From CAJXZP01 sp049606935 (GTDB taxonomy: Bacteria > Bacteroidota > Bacteroidia > Flavobacteriales_G > Salibacteraceae), in assembly GCA_049606935.1 (NCBI GenBank), contig JBMYWA010000007.1, forward strand, positions 1 to 51,977: a DNA stretch of 51,977 nt. The letters are read 5' to 3'. The first letter of the stretch is position 1. Each line of letters starts with the position of its first letter. Below, piece after piece: positions 41,980 through 48,798 of this stretch. The translations under genes were made by a program, and so were the position numbers. The notes under the pieces are model-generated. The model was not told where the DNA came from. It made no database searches and worked only from the letters and a program-made list of their open reading frames with translations.

Positions 41980-43095
41980 ATGATTTATTTTCAAATAATT
42001 TTGATTTTGATAGCACCTTTGCTTTTTTCGAAGTTGCAGCAAAAATGGCCATGGATGAAATCCATAGTTTTGGCGTATTTAATTGGTGTGTTAGTAGGTA
42101 ATATTTGGCCTCAATTTTTTATGAGTGAAGTGCTAAAGGAAGCCACAGGAATTAGTATTATTTTGGCAATACCACTAATGCTTTTTCCTTCACGGGTAAA
42201 AGAATGGATTTCACAGCCTAAGACCTTACTATTAAGTTATGGACTTGCAATAATTGCAACAACAATATCGGTGTTTTTGGGTTGGTTTTTGTTTAAAGAA
42301 AGTTTGCCCGATATTCCAATAATTTCAGGAATGGTTGAAGGCGTTTATACTGGAGGCACTGTTAATTTAAATGCTATTGGCCTTGCCTTTGAAGCGCCAA
42401 ATAGCTTATCGGTTTTATTAAATAGTTACGACATGGCATTTAGTGCGATTTATCTCTTAGCCATTTTTTCTTTTTTACCAAAAATATTGGGGTGGGTTTT
42501 AAAGAAACCGGATAAGAACTACTATGATAATAGTGTTGTTGATTCTGACACATTTAAAGACTCAAACCAAAAGCAGAAACTACTTTCATTAGCAAAAGGT
42601 TTTGGAATTGCAATTTTAGTTTTATTAATTACAATTGGAATATCATTTATTCTTACTGGAGAAATGAATGAATTGGTCATGGTTTTTGGGGTTTCGCTCC
42701 TAGCACTTTTGGTATCGTTTATTCCAAATGTTAGAAAATTAAAAGGAAATATGGTCTCCGCAGATTACTTGATGATGATTTTTGGCTTTTGTTTAGGAGC
42801 CCAAGCCAATGTGAGAGATTTAATGTCAGAACAAGGTGGGCTAATGAATTATTTCTTATTTACCTATTTATGTATGTTAATTATTCATCTGCTCTTAGCT
42901 AGAATTATGAAAATTGATGTGGATACATTTTTAGTTAGTTCTACAGCAGCGGTTTTTGGACCTCCATTTATTGGTCCAGTAGCCGAATCATTAAAAAATA
43001 GAAGTTTAATTGGTCCCGGTATAGTGGTGGCTTTAATGGGAAATGCTATTGGAACTTATTTAGGGATTATAATGGTTCAGATTTTATCAAGCTAA
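41980..43095 (+). CDS. DUF819-family integral membrane protein
   Basis: This is a predicted inner-membrane transporter of unknown substrate. In 371 residues there are about ten hydrophobic segments, beginning MIYFQIILILIAPLLF. A glycine-rich stretch GMVEGVYTGGTVNLNAIGLA lies near 115-134, and a related one near the end (STAAVFGPPFIGPVAESL to GTYLGIIMVQIL). This internal repeat pattern, with a loop in the middle (KPDKNYYDNSVVDSDTF), matches the DUF819/YjcL family, which resembles sodium-dependent carriers. No -7 consensus is seen close upstream. Confidence 0.82.
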   Translation: MIYFQIILILIAPLLFSKLQQKWPWMKSIVLAYLIGVLVGNIWPQFFMSEVLKEATGISIILAIPLMLFPSRVKEWISQPKTLLLSYGLAIIATTISVFLGWFLFKESLPDIPIISGMVEGVYTGGTVNLNAIGLAFEAPNSLSVLLNSYDMAFSAIYLLAIFSFLPKILGWVLKKPDKNYYDNSVVDSDTFKDSNQKQKLLSLAKGFGIAILVLLITIGISFILTGEMNELVMVFGVSLLALLVSFIPNVRKLKGNMVSADYLMMIFGFCLGAQANVRDLMSEQGGLMNYFLFTYLCMLIIHLLLARIMKIDVDTFLVSSTAAVFGPPFIGPVAESLKNRSLIGPGIVVALMGNAIGTYLGIIMVQILSS

Positions 43096-43106
43096 AATAT
43101 TGGCAT

Positions 43107-43143
43107 AAAAAAAGGGAGTCATCGCAAAAGCTAAATGACTCCC
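43107..43143 (-). terminator. Terminator downstream of the DAHP synthase gene
   Basis: A 9-bp stem pairs 43114-43122 with 43135-43143 (GGGAGTCAT/ATGACTCCC, 12-nt loop). On the minus strand it is followed by seven T (43107-43113). It terminates leftward transcripts; it also lies just past the DUF819 stop on the plus strand. Confidence 0.8.
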
Positions 43144-43164
43144 CCCACTAACCACCTACTGTTG

Positions 43165-43172
43165 CAAATGTA
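43165..43172 (-). promoter_or_regulatory. Orphan minus-strand promoter (TTTG-N18-TACATTTG)
   Basis: TACATTTG on the minus strand with a TTTG 18 bp upstream (43191-43194) matches both Bacteroidota promoter boxes. It points at the terminator 43107-43143, so it would give an RNA of only about 50 nt. Confidence 0.4.
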
Positions 43173-43285
43173 AATAAAAATATAGTTAAACAAAGAGAAT
43201 CTATATTTAAAAGTATAGATGATGAACGGGGGTGTATATATTTGTAATTCAGTAAATTATGTTTGTGACTTTGAAGAGGGCTTGC

Positions 43286-44383
43286 TTAGCTCTTTTGATG
43301 GGGGTTTAAAATTTTTGATTGAATTTTTATTGACTCATCGTGCAAAAGTTGTAGGATTCTATCTGCAAAATTAGGATCTAACCCCTTTGAAACGGCAAAA
43401 GGCTGTCTGGTTTCAATAATTTCTTTCCAACGATTTAATTGAAAAGGAGTGACATCATTTTCTTTTTTATAGCGACCTATTTCTTCTGTTATTTTCATTC
43501 TGTTTGCGATAAGCGCAAATAATTCTAAATCTATTCGGTCAATGTCGCTCCTGAGTTCCTCTAGTTGTGTGTTGTACGATTTTGAATCAGATCTTGCAGA
43601 CCGAAAGTGTAGGTTATTGAAAAGTTTTATAAGTTTTGTTGGTGTGATTTGTTGTTTAGGGTCGCTTAATGCCGAATCCGGATCAATATGACTTTCTATC
43701 ATTAGTCCGTCCATATCCAAATCCATTGCCTTTTGTGATACTGAAAATAAGTGTTCTCTCGTTCCAGAAATATGACTAGGGTCATTAATTATTGGCAATT
43801 CAGGAAACAGGGTTTTTAATTTTAATGGAATTTCCCATAATGGGGCGTTTCTATATTGCTGATGGAATGTAGAAAAACCCCTATGTATTGCACCTATTTT
43901 ATTTATTCCTGCATTATTAATTCTTTCTAGCGCACCAATCCATAAATTCAAATCAGGATTAATTGGGTTTTTTACCAATACGGGTATATCTACCCCGTTT
44001 AAGGAATCCGCAATTTCTTGTACAGAAAATGGATTGGTAGAAGTACGTGCTCCAATCCACAAAATATCTATTCCTGCTTTTAGGGCCTGTTCCACATGTT
44101 GAGCAGTGGCCACTTCAGTACTGGTAGGTAATCCTGTAACTTCACCCGCTTTTGCTAGCCATTGCAAAGCTTCTGCTCCTATGCCTTCAAATGCATTTGG
44201 CCTGGTGCGCGGTTTCCAAATACCCGCTCTTAAAATATCAACTTTTTTGGTACGGGCCAATTGTTGAGCTGTTTCTAGCATTTGCTCAGAAGATTCAGCA
44301 CTACAAGGGCCACTAATTATTATTGGTCCGTTAGTTTGCGGTAACCAGTCACTTGTCGGTCTGATAATTAATTTTGATACCAT
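43286..44383 (-). CDS. Bifunctional DAHP synthase / chorismate mutase (type II)
   Basis: The protein catalyses the first step of aromatic amino-acid synthesis and a branch-point step. In 365 residues, the N-terminal DAHP synthase (type I-beta like, about 1-255) has IISGPCSAES, RAGIWKPRTRPNAFEG, LWIGARTSTNPF and NDPSHISGTREH. The C-terminal AroQ-type mutase (about 275-360) has LEELRSDIDRIDLELFALIANRM. This fusion order is common in Bacteroidota and lets prephenate or chorismate feedback act on the synthase. A -7 element 5 nt before the ATG suggests a leaderless mRNA. Confidence 0.94.
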   Translation of the reverse strand: MVSKLIIRPTSDWLPQTNGPIIISGPCSAESSEQMLETAQQLARTKKVDILRAGIWKPRTRPNAFEGIGAEALQWLAKAGEVTGLPTSTEVATAQHVEQALKAGIDILWIGARTSTNPFSVQEIADSLNGVDIPVLVKNPINPDLNLWIGALERINNAGINKIGAIHRGFSTFHQQYRNAPLWEIPLKLKTLFPELPIINDPSHISGTREHLFSVSQKAMDLDMDGLMIESHIDPDSALSDPKQQITPTKLIKLFNNLHFRSARSDSKSYNTQLEELRSDIDRIDLELFALIANRMKITEEIGRYKKENDVTPFQLNRWKEIIETRQPFAVSKGLDPNFADRILQLLHDESIKIQSKILNPHQKS

Positions 44384-44387
44384 GCCA

Positions 44388-44395
44388 CAAAAATA
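44388..44395 (-). promoter_or_regulatory. -7 promoter element of the DAHP synthase gene (TATTTTTG), leaderless spacing
   Basis: On the minus strand it matches TAnnTTTG, with its G 5 nt before the ATG. Confidence 0.45.
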
Positions 44396-44421
44396 CTACC
44401 ATATGCATTTCTTAAAGGCAT

Positions 44422-44469
44422 AAAAAAAGCCGAATAGTAACTAAGAATAGATTCTTTAATTATTCGGCT
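44422..44469 (-). terminator. Terminator of the dienelactone-hydrolase-like gene
   Basis: AGCCGAATA (44428-44436) pairs with TATTCGGCT (44461-44469). On the minus strand it is followed by a seven-T run (44422-44428). The 24-nt loop may fold further. Confidence 0.8.
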
Positions 44470-44490
44470 CAATAGAGAAATTAGAATTAT

Positions 44491-45258
44491 TTATTCAAAT
44501 TTTTCGTTTAGGTAAGCAATTACTTTAGAGTAGGCATTGTTGGCGTATTCTCTGTTGTACAAATCTGATTGTCGATTGGCAAATTCACCCTTCCCTTCAT
44601 AAGTTAGTTCAATTACTCTTTTTCCTGCTGATTCCATTTTATTTTTGAACGATTTTGCAACGGTAGGGGTAATGTAAGTATCCATTGATCCGTAAATTGC
44701 TAAAACATCAGAATTCAAGTTCTTTAATTTTTTTGTGTTCGTCTCAGGCATTCCGTAGTACATTACACATGCTACCTCTTTCTCTTTTGCTTTGATTGCG
44801 GTTTGCATGGACCATGAGCCTCCGTTACACCATCCTAGTGAACCAATTTTTGAATTTTCACCCGCAAATTCTAATGCACTTTCAATAATTAAATGATCTC
44901 GTTCTACATCATTCCGCATTAAAACTCTCATTGCCTCTGTATTATCACTTGGAACTATTCCGTCATTCAGATCAATAATTAATACATTTACATTTTTTAG
45001 GTCATTCCATAATGTAAACGCATCATTACGAACAATATCTGTTACTCCCCATTTATCGGGGTAAATAAAAAGCCAATTGTCGGTTGGTGTTTTAGATTCC
45101 AAAAGATAAGCAATTGCATCTTCTTGATTTTCTACTGCCAAATTAATTTCAACCTCGTAATAAGAATACTCATCAATTAAGTTTTCGTTATTTCGTTCGA
45201 AAGAAAAACCAATAGATTGAAAAAAGATAAAAAGAAGTAAGGGAACAATTGTTTTCAT
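44491..45258 (-). CDS. Secreted dienelactone-hydrolase-like protein
   Basis: This is a predicted alpha/beta-hydrolase exported to the periplasm. In 255 residues, the signal peptide (TIVPLLLFIFFQSIGFSF) is followed by a DLH-type core with nucleophile Cys144 in SLGWCNGGSWS and a likely acid Asp193 in IYGSMDTYI. The catalytic His expected in the GxGHxF-type loop is not there: the sequence reads YEGKGEFANRQ, with Glu225 at that place. It may be inactive, use another residue, or have a changed reaction. A terminator follows 22 bp after the stop. Confidence 0.75.
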   Translation of the reverse strand: MKTIVPLLLFIFFQSIGFSFERNNENLIDEYSYYEVEINLAVENQEDAIAYLLESKTPTDNWLFIYPDKWGVTDIVRNDAFTLWNDLKNVNVLIIDLNDGIVPSDNTEAMRVLMRNDVERDHLIIESALEFAGENSKIGSLGWCNGGSWSMQTAIKAKEKEVACVMYYGMPETNTKKLKNLNSDVLAIYGSMDTYITPTVAKSFKNKMESAGKRVIELTYEGKGEFANRQSDLYNREYANNAYSKVIAYLNEKFE

Positions 45259-45372
45259 AACCTGTATTTTTGATAATGTGCGTTTCGATAAAAGTAAAAC
45301 ACCAAAAAATGCACATCAAATGCTGATTTTTTTTGTTGTTAACTCAACTTTCTTAATATCCCAAACCATAGT

Positions 45373-45465
45373 TTATGATAATTCAAACAATATAGATAGT
45401 ACGATTGTTGCCGCTAACCATAATAGTCCGAAAAAGACTGCTTTTTTACCTGTAGATTCTTCCAT
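45373..45465 (-). CDS. Possible 30-residue single-helix membrane peptide
   Basis: The 347-bp gap 45259-45605 contains this minus-strand ORF. ATG 45465 follows an A-rich stretch, and TAA is at 45373-45375. The peptide is a short charged start (MEESTGKK) and one hydrophobic helix (AVFFGLLWLAATIVLSILF), ending ELS. No family is recognised. It resembles small membrane proteins that sit as extra subunits in complexes. The opposite-strand ORF at 45278-45523 looks like its shadow. Little else is seen in the gap. Confidence 0.35.
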   Translation of the reverse strand: MEESTGKKAVFFGLLWLAATIVLSILFELS

Positions 45466-45605
45466 AACGTTTTGTTTTTTTTTGATTTATTTGAAACAAA
45501 TGAACAACGACAAGGAAAATTAAAGCAAAGAATGTGGTGAATGGAATAATTGAGTTTGTGAAATCGGGTTTTGTTGTTGAGAATGTATAATGAATTGATA
45601 ATAAG

Positions 45606-46628
45606 TTACCAGTTCACACAAAGCTTACCAATAGTACCTCTGTTTTCAAGCATCTCATGGGCATCAGAAAGTTGATTTATATTGCCGCTAAAGGCAATCG
45701 CTGGTTGAAAAATACCGTTTTGGTAACCTTGAATTGCGTCAAGTAATAACTGATTAATTGTTCCGGGGTTCTCATCAGCTACATGAAGCATATTAACGCC
45801 AATAACTCCGTTGCTTTTTATTAAAAATTCTAAGGGACTCAAAAACCCAAATTGAAGGGCTAATTGTATTTTATCAAACCAGGTCCCTTTTTTCTTACTG
45901 AAAGAAGAAATACCAAACATGATCATACGACCACCAACAGCTAATAGATCTCTGTTTAGTTTGTAATTACTCCCTCCAATTGGGTCAAAAATCGCATTTA
46001 TTTTACGGTTTCCATATTTCGTTTTTATCACTTCATTAAAACTAGTTGACGTATAATTAATAGCAAAATCAACCCCCAATGTATTCAGGTAGTCTACTTT
46101 CTTTTGGCTTCCTGCAGTGGCAATAACATAACAGCCTTTAGCTTTAGCATATTGAATTAGTCCATGACCAACACCGCCAGCGCCAGCATGAATTAAAACT
46201 TTTTCTCCTTTTCTAATATTTGCCATCCAATCAGCCGCATAAATTGCGGTGCAATATTGTGTGGCCAAGGCGGTTGCTACATCATTTGGCACCCCATTTG
46301 GTAGTTTTGTTACCGCTAAATTATGTGCAACGCAATACTCTGCATAACCTCCAAAACGCGTAAAAGCAACAACTCGATCTCCAACCTTATGATTGGTAAC
46401 CTTTGTACCTAACTTGGTTACGGTACCTACTGCTTCATATCCTAAAATACTGGGTAGTGGTGGCGCAGCAGCATATATGCCGTTTCTAGCCATTACATCT
46501 GCGTAATTTAAACCAAAAGTTTCTACATTGATTTGAATTTCATTTTCAGCAGGTTCGGGAATAACCGTATCTCTTATTTCAAATGCCGTTTTAGAGGTTC
46601 CTGTTTTAACTAAAAATGCTGCTTTCAT
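45606..46628 (-). CDS. NADPH:quinone oxidoreductase-like MDR protein
   Basis: This is a predicted zinc-free medium-chain dehydrogenase/reductase. From ATG 46628 it has 340 residues. The N-terminal part has FGLNYADVMARNG and LGYEAVGTV. The NADPH Rossmann motif HAGAGGVGHGLIQYA is near 150, with no catalytic zinc cysteines seen. The C-terminus carries GTIGKLCVNW. The longer frame to 46646 is rejected because a -7 element lies at 46644-46651, 16 nt from ATG 46628. The quinone substrate is inferred from the family. Confidence 0.88.
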   Translation of the reverse strand: MKAAFLVKTGTSKTAFEIRDTVIPEPAENEIQINVETFGLNYADVMARNGIYAAAPPLPSILGYEAVGTVTKLGTKVTNHKVGDRVVAFTRFGGYAEYCVAHNLAVTKLPNGVPNDVATALATQYCTAIYAADWMANIRKGEKVLIHAGAGGVGHGLIQYAKAKGCYVIATAGSQKKVDYLNTLGVDFAINYTSTSFNEVIKTKYGNRKINAIFDPIGGSNYKLNRDLLAVGGRMIMFGISSFSKKKGTWFDKIQLALQFGFLSPLEFLIKSNGVIGVNMLHVADENPGTINQLLLDAIQGYQNGIFQPAIAFSGNINQLSDAHEMLENRGTIGKLCVNW

Positions 46629-46643
46629 GTATTGGATTTTAGG

Positions 46644-46651
46644 CAAATCTA
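46644..46651 (-). promoter_or_regulatory. -7 promoter element of the quinone oxidoreductase gene (TAGATTTG)
   Basis: On the minus strand it matches TAnnTTTG, with its G 16 nt before ATG 46628, fixing that start. Confidence 0.55.
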
Positions 46652-46728
46652 AATTATTAACAAGTATTAATGTTTAGAATGAGTTCAAGTAAGTTCTGAT
46701 TCAATAATAATTGTTATTCTTGCTAACT

Positions 46729-46753
46729 AAAACCTACTTAATATGTAGGTTTT
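46729..46753. other. 9-bp palindrome in a divergent intergenic region
   Basis: AAAACCTAC (46729-46737) pairs with GTAGGTTTT (46745-46753) around a 7-nt loop. A T-rich stretch follows on the plus strand. It looks like a terminator, but lies between two divergent genes, so it may be an operator or leader hairpin of the gene at 46821. Confidence 0.4.
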
Positions 46754-46820
46754 GTTTTGTAATAATAGATATTGATCGACAATTCAGAATATTAGAATTG
46801 AACGAATAAAAATATATAAT

Positions 46821-47648
46821 ATGGATTTTGATACTCAAGGACATAGAGGCTTTACGGGAAGGTTCCCAGAAAATTCAATACCAGGATTTCTTGGTGCAAT
46901 AGACACGGGTGTTATGACCCTGGAAATGGATGTTGTAATGTCAAAAGATGGAAACGTGGTTGTTTCTCACGATTTAGTGATGTTAAAAAGCCTTTGTCTG
47001 GCTCCTACTGGAAAGCCATTGAAAGATGATTCTAAGAAGCTTTTTAATCTTAGATACGCTAATATAATGGAGTATGATTGTGGTTCTTTGGGTAATGCTA
47101 AATATCCTAAGCAAAAGAAAATGAAAACGTACAAGCCTTTGCTATCAGAAGTCTTTACTTCGGCAGATGAGCATACGGCAAAAAACAACTTGCCAGAAAT
47201 GCGTTTTAATATTGAAATTAAATCTTCTTCCTCTGGTGATGGTGTTTTACATCCTAAACCATCGGTTTATGCAGAGGCAGTGCTGGATATAATAAAACTT
47301 TACGATGCAGAAGAAAGATGTACTATTCAGTCATTTGATCTAAGAATATTACAATACCTTCAAAGAACAGAATGTGAGGTGCCATTAGCTTTACTTGTAG
47401 ATAACGATTTAGGAGTAGAGAAAAATGTGGATCTTTTAGGGTTTGATCCAGACGTTTATAGCTGTGAATACAAACTGTTAACAGAAGATGAAATGCAGGT
47501 AGCTGGAAGTTTAGGTTTAGATGTAATTCCATGGACTGTTAATGAAAAAGCAGATATGGAAAGACTAATTGATTGGGGTGTGGATGGTATTATTTCAGAT
47601 TACCCCGATTTGCTTATGAAAGTTGCTAAAGCAAAAGGCGTAGCCTAG
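46821..47648 (+). CDS. Glycerophosphodiester phosphodiesterase family protein
   Basis: The predicted enzyme hydrolyses glycerophosphodiesters to glycerol 3-phosphate and an alcohol. In 275 residues, the TIM-barrel catalytic motif is complete: GHRGFTGRFPENS near 7-19, LEMDVVMSKDGNVVVSHD with metal Glu/Asp and His near 34-51, and later FNIEIK and WTVNEK. Unlike many relatives it has no signal peptide or lipobox; the domain starts about residue 5, so it should be cytoplasmic. It lies 2 bp before the cobalamin adenosyltransferase gene, so they are co-transcribed. Confidence 0.9.
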   Translation: MDFDTQGHRGFTGRFPENSIPGFLGAIDTGVMTLEMDVVMSKDGNVVVSHDLVMLKSLCLAPTGKPLKDDSKKLFNLRYANIMEYDCGSLGNAKYPKQKKMKTYKPLLSEVFTSADEHTAKNNLPEMRFNIEIKSSSSGDGVLHPKPSVYAEAVLDIIKLYDAEERCTIQSFDLRILQYLQRTECEVPLALLVDNDLGVEKNVDLLGFDPDVYSCEYKLLTEDEMQVAGSLGLDVIPWTVNEKADMERLIDWGVDGIISDYPDLLMKVAKAKGVA

Positions 47649-47650
47649 TC

Positions 47651-48205
47651 ATGAAAGTATACACTAAAACTGGAGATAAAGGTAAAACATCTTTGTTTGG
47701 CGGGAAGAGAGTTCTAAAAAATGATCTCCAAATTGAATCTTACGGCAATGTGGATGAGTTAAATTCATGGATGGGTATTCTTAGAGATTTAACATCTAAT
47801 AAAGAGGAAAAAGCCTTCATTGTTGAAATTCAAGAAAACCTATTCACTATAGGTTCCTATTTAGCCACTGATCCTGCTAAAAAGGAGAAATTAAAACTCC
47901 CAAGTGTTTCAGAAGATTGGATTCTACAGTTAGAAAACTCCATGGATAAAATGGACGCTAATTTACCTCCGATGCAATTTTTTGTTTTACCTGGTGGACA
48001 TAAAGCGGTATCTAATTGCCATGTTGCAAGAACTGTTTGCAGACGTGCAGAAAGAAGTATTGTTGCATTGGAATCAGAAGATGAAGATATTGATTTTGCC
48101 AAAAGATATGTAAATAGATTAAGCGATTATTTATTCGTACTATCTCGTAAATGGGCCGTTGATTTTGACGCAGATGAAATTCCTTGGAAACCTAAAAAAG
48201 AGTAA
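47651..48205 (+). CDS. Cob(I)yrinic acid a,c-diamide adenosyltransferase (PduO-type)
   Basis: The protein makes the adenosyl form of cobalamin from ATP and cob(I)alamin. In 184 residues, the N-terminal ATP site has TKTGDKGKTSLFGGKR (residues 4-19), then NVDELNSWMG, and the conserved RTVCRRAERS near 127-136 with VNRLSDYLFVLSRK after. It follows the phosphodiesterase by 2 bp; no functional link between the two is obvious. Confidence 0.93.
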   Translation: MKVYTKTGDKGKTSLFGGKRVLKNDLQIESYGNVDELNSWMGILRDLTSNKEEKAFIVEIQENLFTIGSYLATDPAKKEKLKLPSVSEDWILQLENSMDKMDANLPPMQFFVLPGGHKAVSNCHVARTVCRRAERSIVALESEDEDIDFAKRYVNRLSDYLFVLSRKWAVDFDADEIPWKPKKE

Positions 48206-48263
48206 TAATTTAGGTTGAATTTTCAGTGTTGAAAACTAATCTTGCTTTTGTAAGATAAAAAAT

Positions 48264-48271
48264 TACTTTTG
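48264..48271 (+). promoter_or_regulatory. -7 promoter element of the DUF2795 gene (TACTTTTG)
   Basis: It matches TAnnTTTG with TTG at 48242-48244, 19 bp upstream. Its G is 38 nt before ATG 48309. Confidence 0.55.
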
Positions 48272-48308
48272 CCGTTCCTAAAAGCATAGGAGAATAAAAA
48301 TTTAGACC

Positions 48309-48530
48309 ATGTATTGGACATTAGAATTAGCTTCAAATTTAGAGGATGCACCTTGGCCAGCAACTAAGGATGAGCTTATTGACTTTGCGTTACGTACTGG
48401 AGCTCCATTAGAAGTAGTGGAAAACCTTCAAGAGATTGAAGATGAAGGTGAAGTTTACGAAACCATCGAAGACATTTGGCCAGATTATCCCACTAAAGAG
48501 GACTTCTTCTTTAACGAAGATGAATATTAA
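48309..48530 (+). CDS. DUF2795-family small acidic protein
   Basis: The function is unknown. It has 73 residues, very acidic. It begins MYWTLELASNLEDAPWPATK, then ELIDFALRTGAPLEVVENLQ, and ends in DIWPDYPTKEDFFFNEDEY. I recognise the family as DUF2795, which I recall sitting just before secA in flavobacterial genomes. It is followed 7 bp later by a strong terminator, so it is a single-gene unit. Confidence 0.85.
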   Translation: MYWTLELASNLEDAPWPATKDELIDFALRTGAPLEVVENLQEIEDEGEVYETIEDIWPDYPTKEDFFFNEDEY

Positions 48531-48537
48531 AACTATC

Positions 48538-48567
48538 GCCTCCGCATTTTAACGGAGGCTTTTTTTT
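48538..48567 (+). terminator. Rho-independent terminator after the DUF2795 gene
   Basis: GCCTCCG (48538-48544) pairs with CGGAGGC (48553-48559), loop CATTTTAA, followed by eight T. Confidence 0.9.
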
Positions 48568-48611
48568 GCTCTTAACTTTTGCTTTTTACTTAGCTTGTTT
48601 TCTATTCCTTA

Positions 48612-48619
48612 TATTTTTG
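48612..48619 (+). promoter_or_regulatory. Possible -7 element upstream of the secA leader ORF (TATTTTTG)
   Basis: It matches TAnnTTTG about 50 nt before the small ORF at 48669. It has only a poor -33 (TTG at 48595, 14-bp spacing), so it may be a chance match. Confidence 0.25.
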
Positions 48620-48668
48620 TTCAATATCCTTTTATTTCTGCCTTTTTAGGTATAAAAGCAGACAAAAA

Positions 48669-48749
48669 ATGAAGGTAAATATGTCAAAATTTCTACTTTT
48701 GACGGCTGCATTTTTTGGTGTGATATTTGACTGCGAAATGCGATATTAA
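48669..48749 (+). CDS. Possible secA leader peptide (26 residues)
   Basis: ATG 48669 begins a 26-codon frame: MKVNMSKF, then a hydrophobic core LLLTAAFFGVIF, then DCEMRY and TAA at 48747-48749. It looks like a short export signal. A hairpin lies 11 nt after its stop, and secA starts 49 nt after the stop. The layout resembles secretion-monitor leaders such as SecM upstream of secA, but the sequence is unrelated. A good promoter (48694-48701) lies inside it, so it may not be translated. Function is inferred only. Confidence 0.3.
   Translation: MKVNMSKFLLLTAAFFGVIFDCEMRY
48694..48701 (+). promoter_or_regulatory. -7 promoter element of secA (TACTTTTG)
   Basis: It matches TAnnTTTG; the flanking TACTTTTGACGG resembles the mgtE element. 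It would give a leader of about 90 nt that starts inside the small ORF and contains the hairpin at 48761. No clear -33 is visible. Confidence 0.45.
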
Positions 48750-48760
48750 CAAGATATTTC

Positions 48761-48779
48761 AGCAGATTAATCATCTGCT
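48761..48779 (+). promoter_or_regulatory. Hairpin in the secA leader
   Basis: A perfect 7-bp stem (AGCAGAT, loop TAATC, ATCTGCT) ends 19 nt before the secA ATG and begins 11 nt after the leader ORF stop. It may control secA translation. Confidence 0.45.
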
Positions 48780-48798
48780 TACACATAAAAATAATTAC

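Noticed and set aside
41886..42101. 71-codon plus-strand ORF overlapping the start of the DUF819 gene.
   Set aside because: It is a frame shadow: the overlapping frame encodes the clear first membrane helix of the DUF819 protein, and this ORF has no domain.
43237..43244. Plus-strand TATATTTG downstream of the DUF819 gene.
   Set aside because: It points into the 3' end of a minus-strand gene with no plus-strand ORF. In AT-rich DNA single matches occur by chance, and there is no evidence of an antisense RNA.
45278..45523. 81-codon plus-strand ORF with a GTG start behind a TATTTTTG element.
   Set aside because: Low-complexity composition, no recognisable domain, and it runs antisense to a more protein-like small membrane ORF (45373-45465). 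The TATTTTTG at 45265-45272 could be chance.
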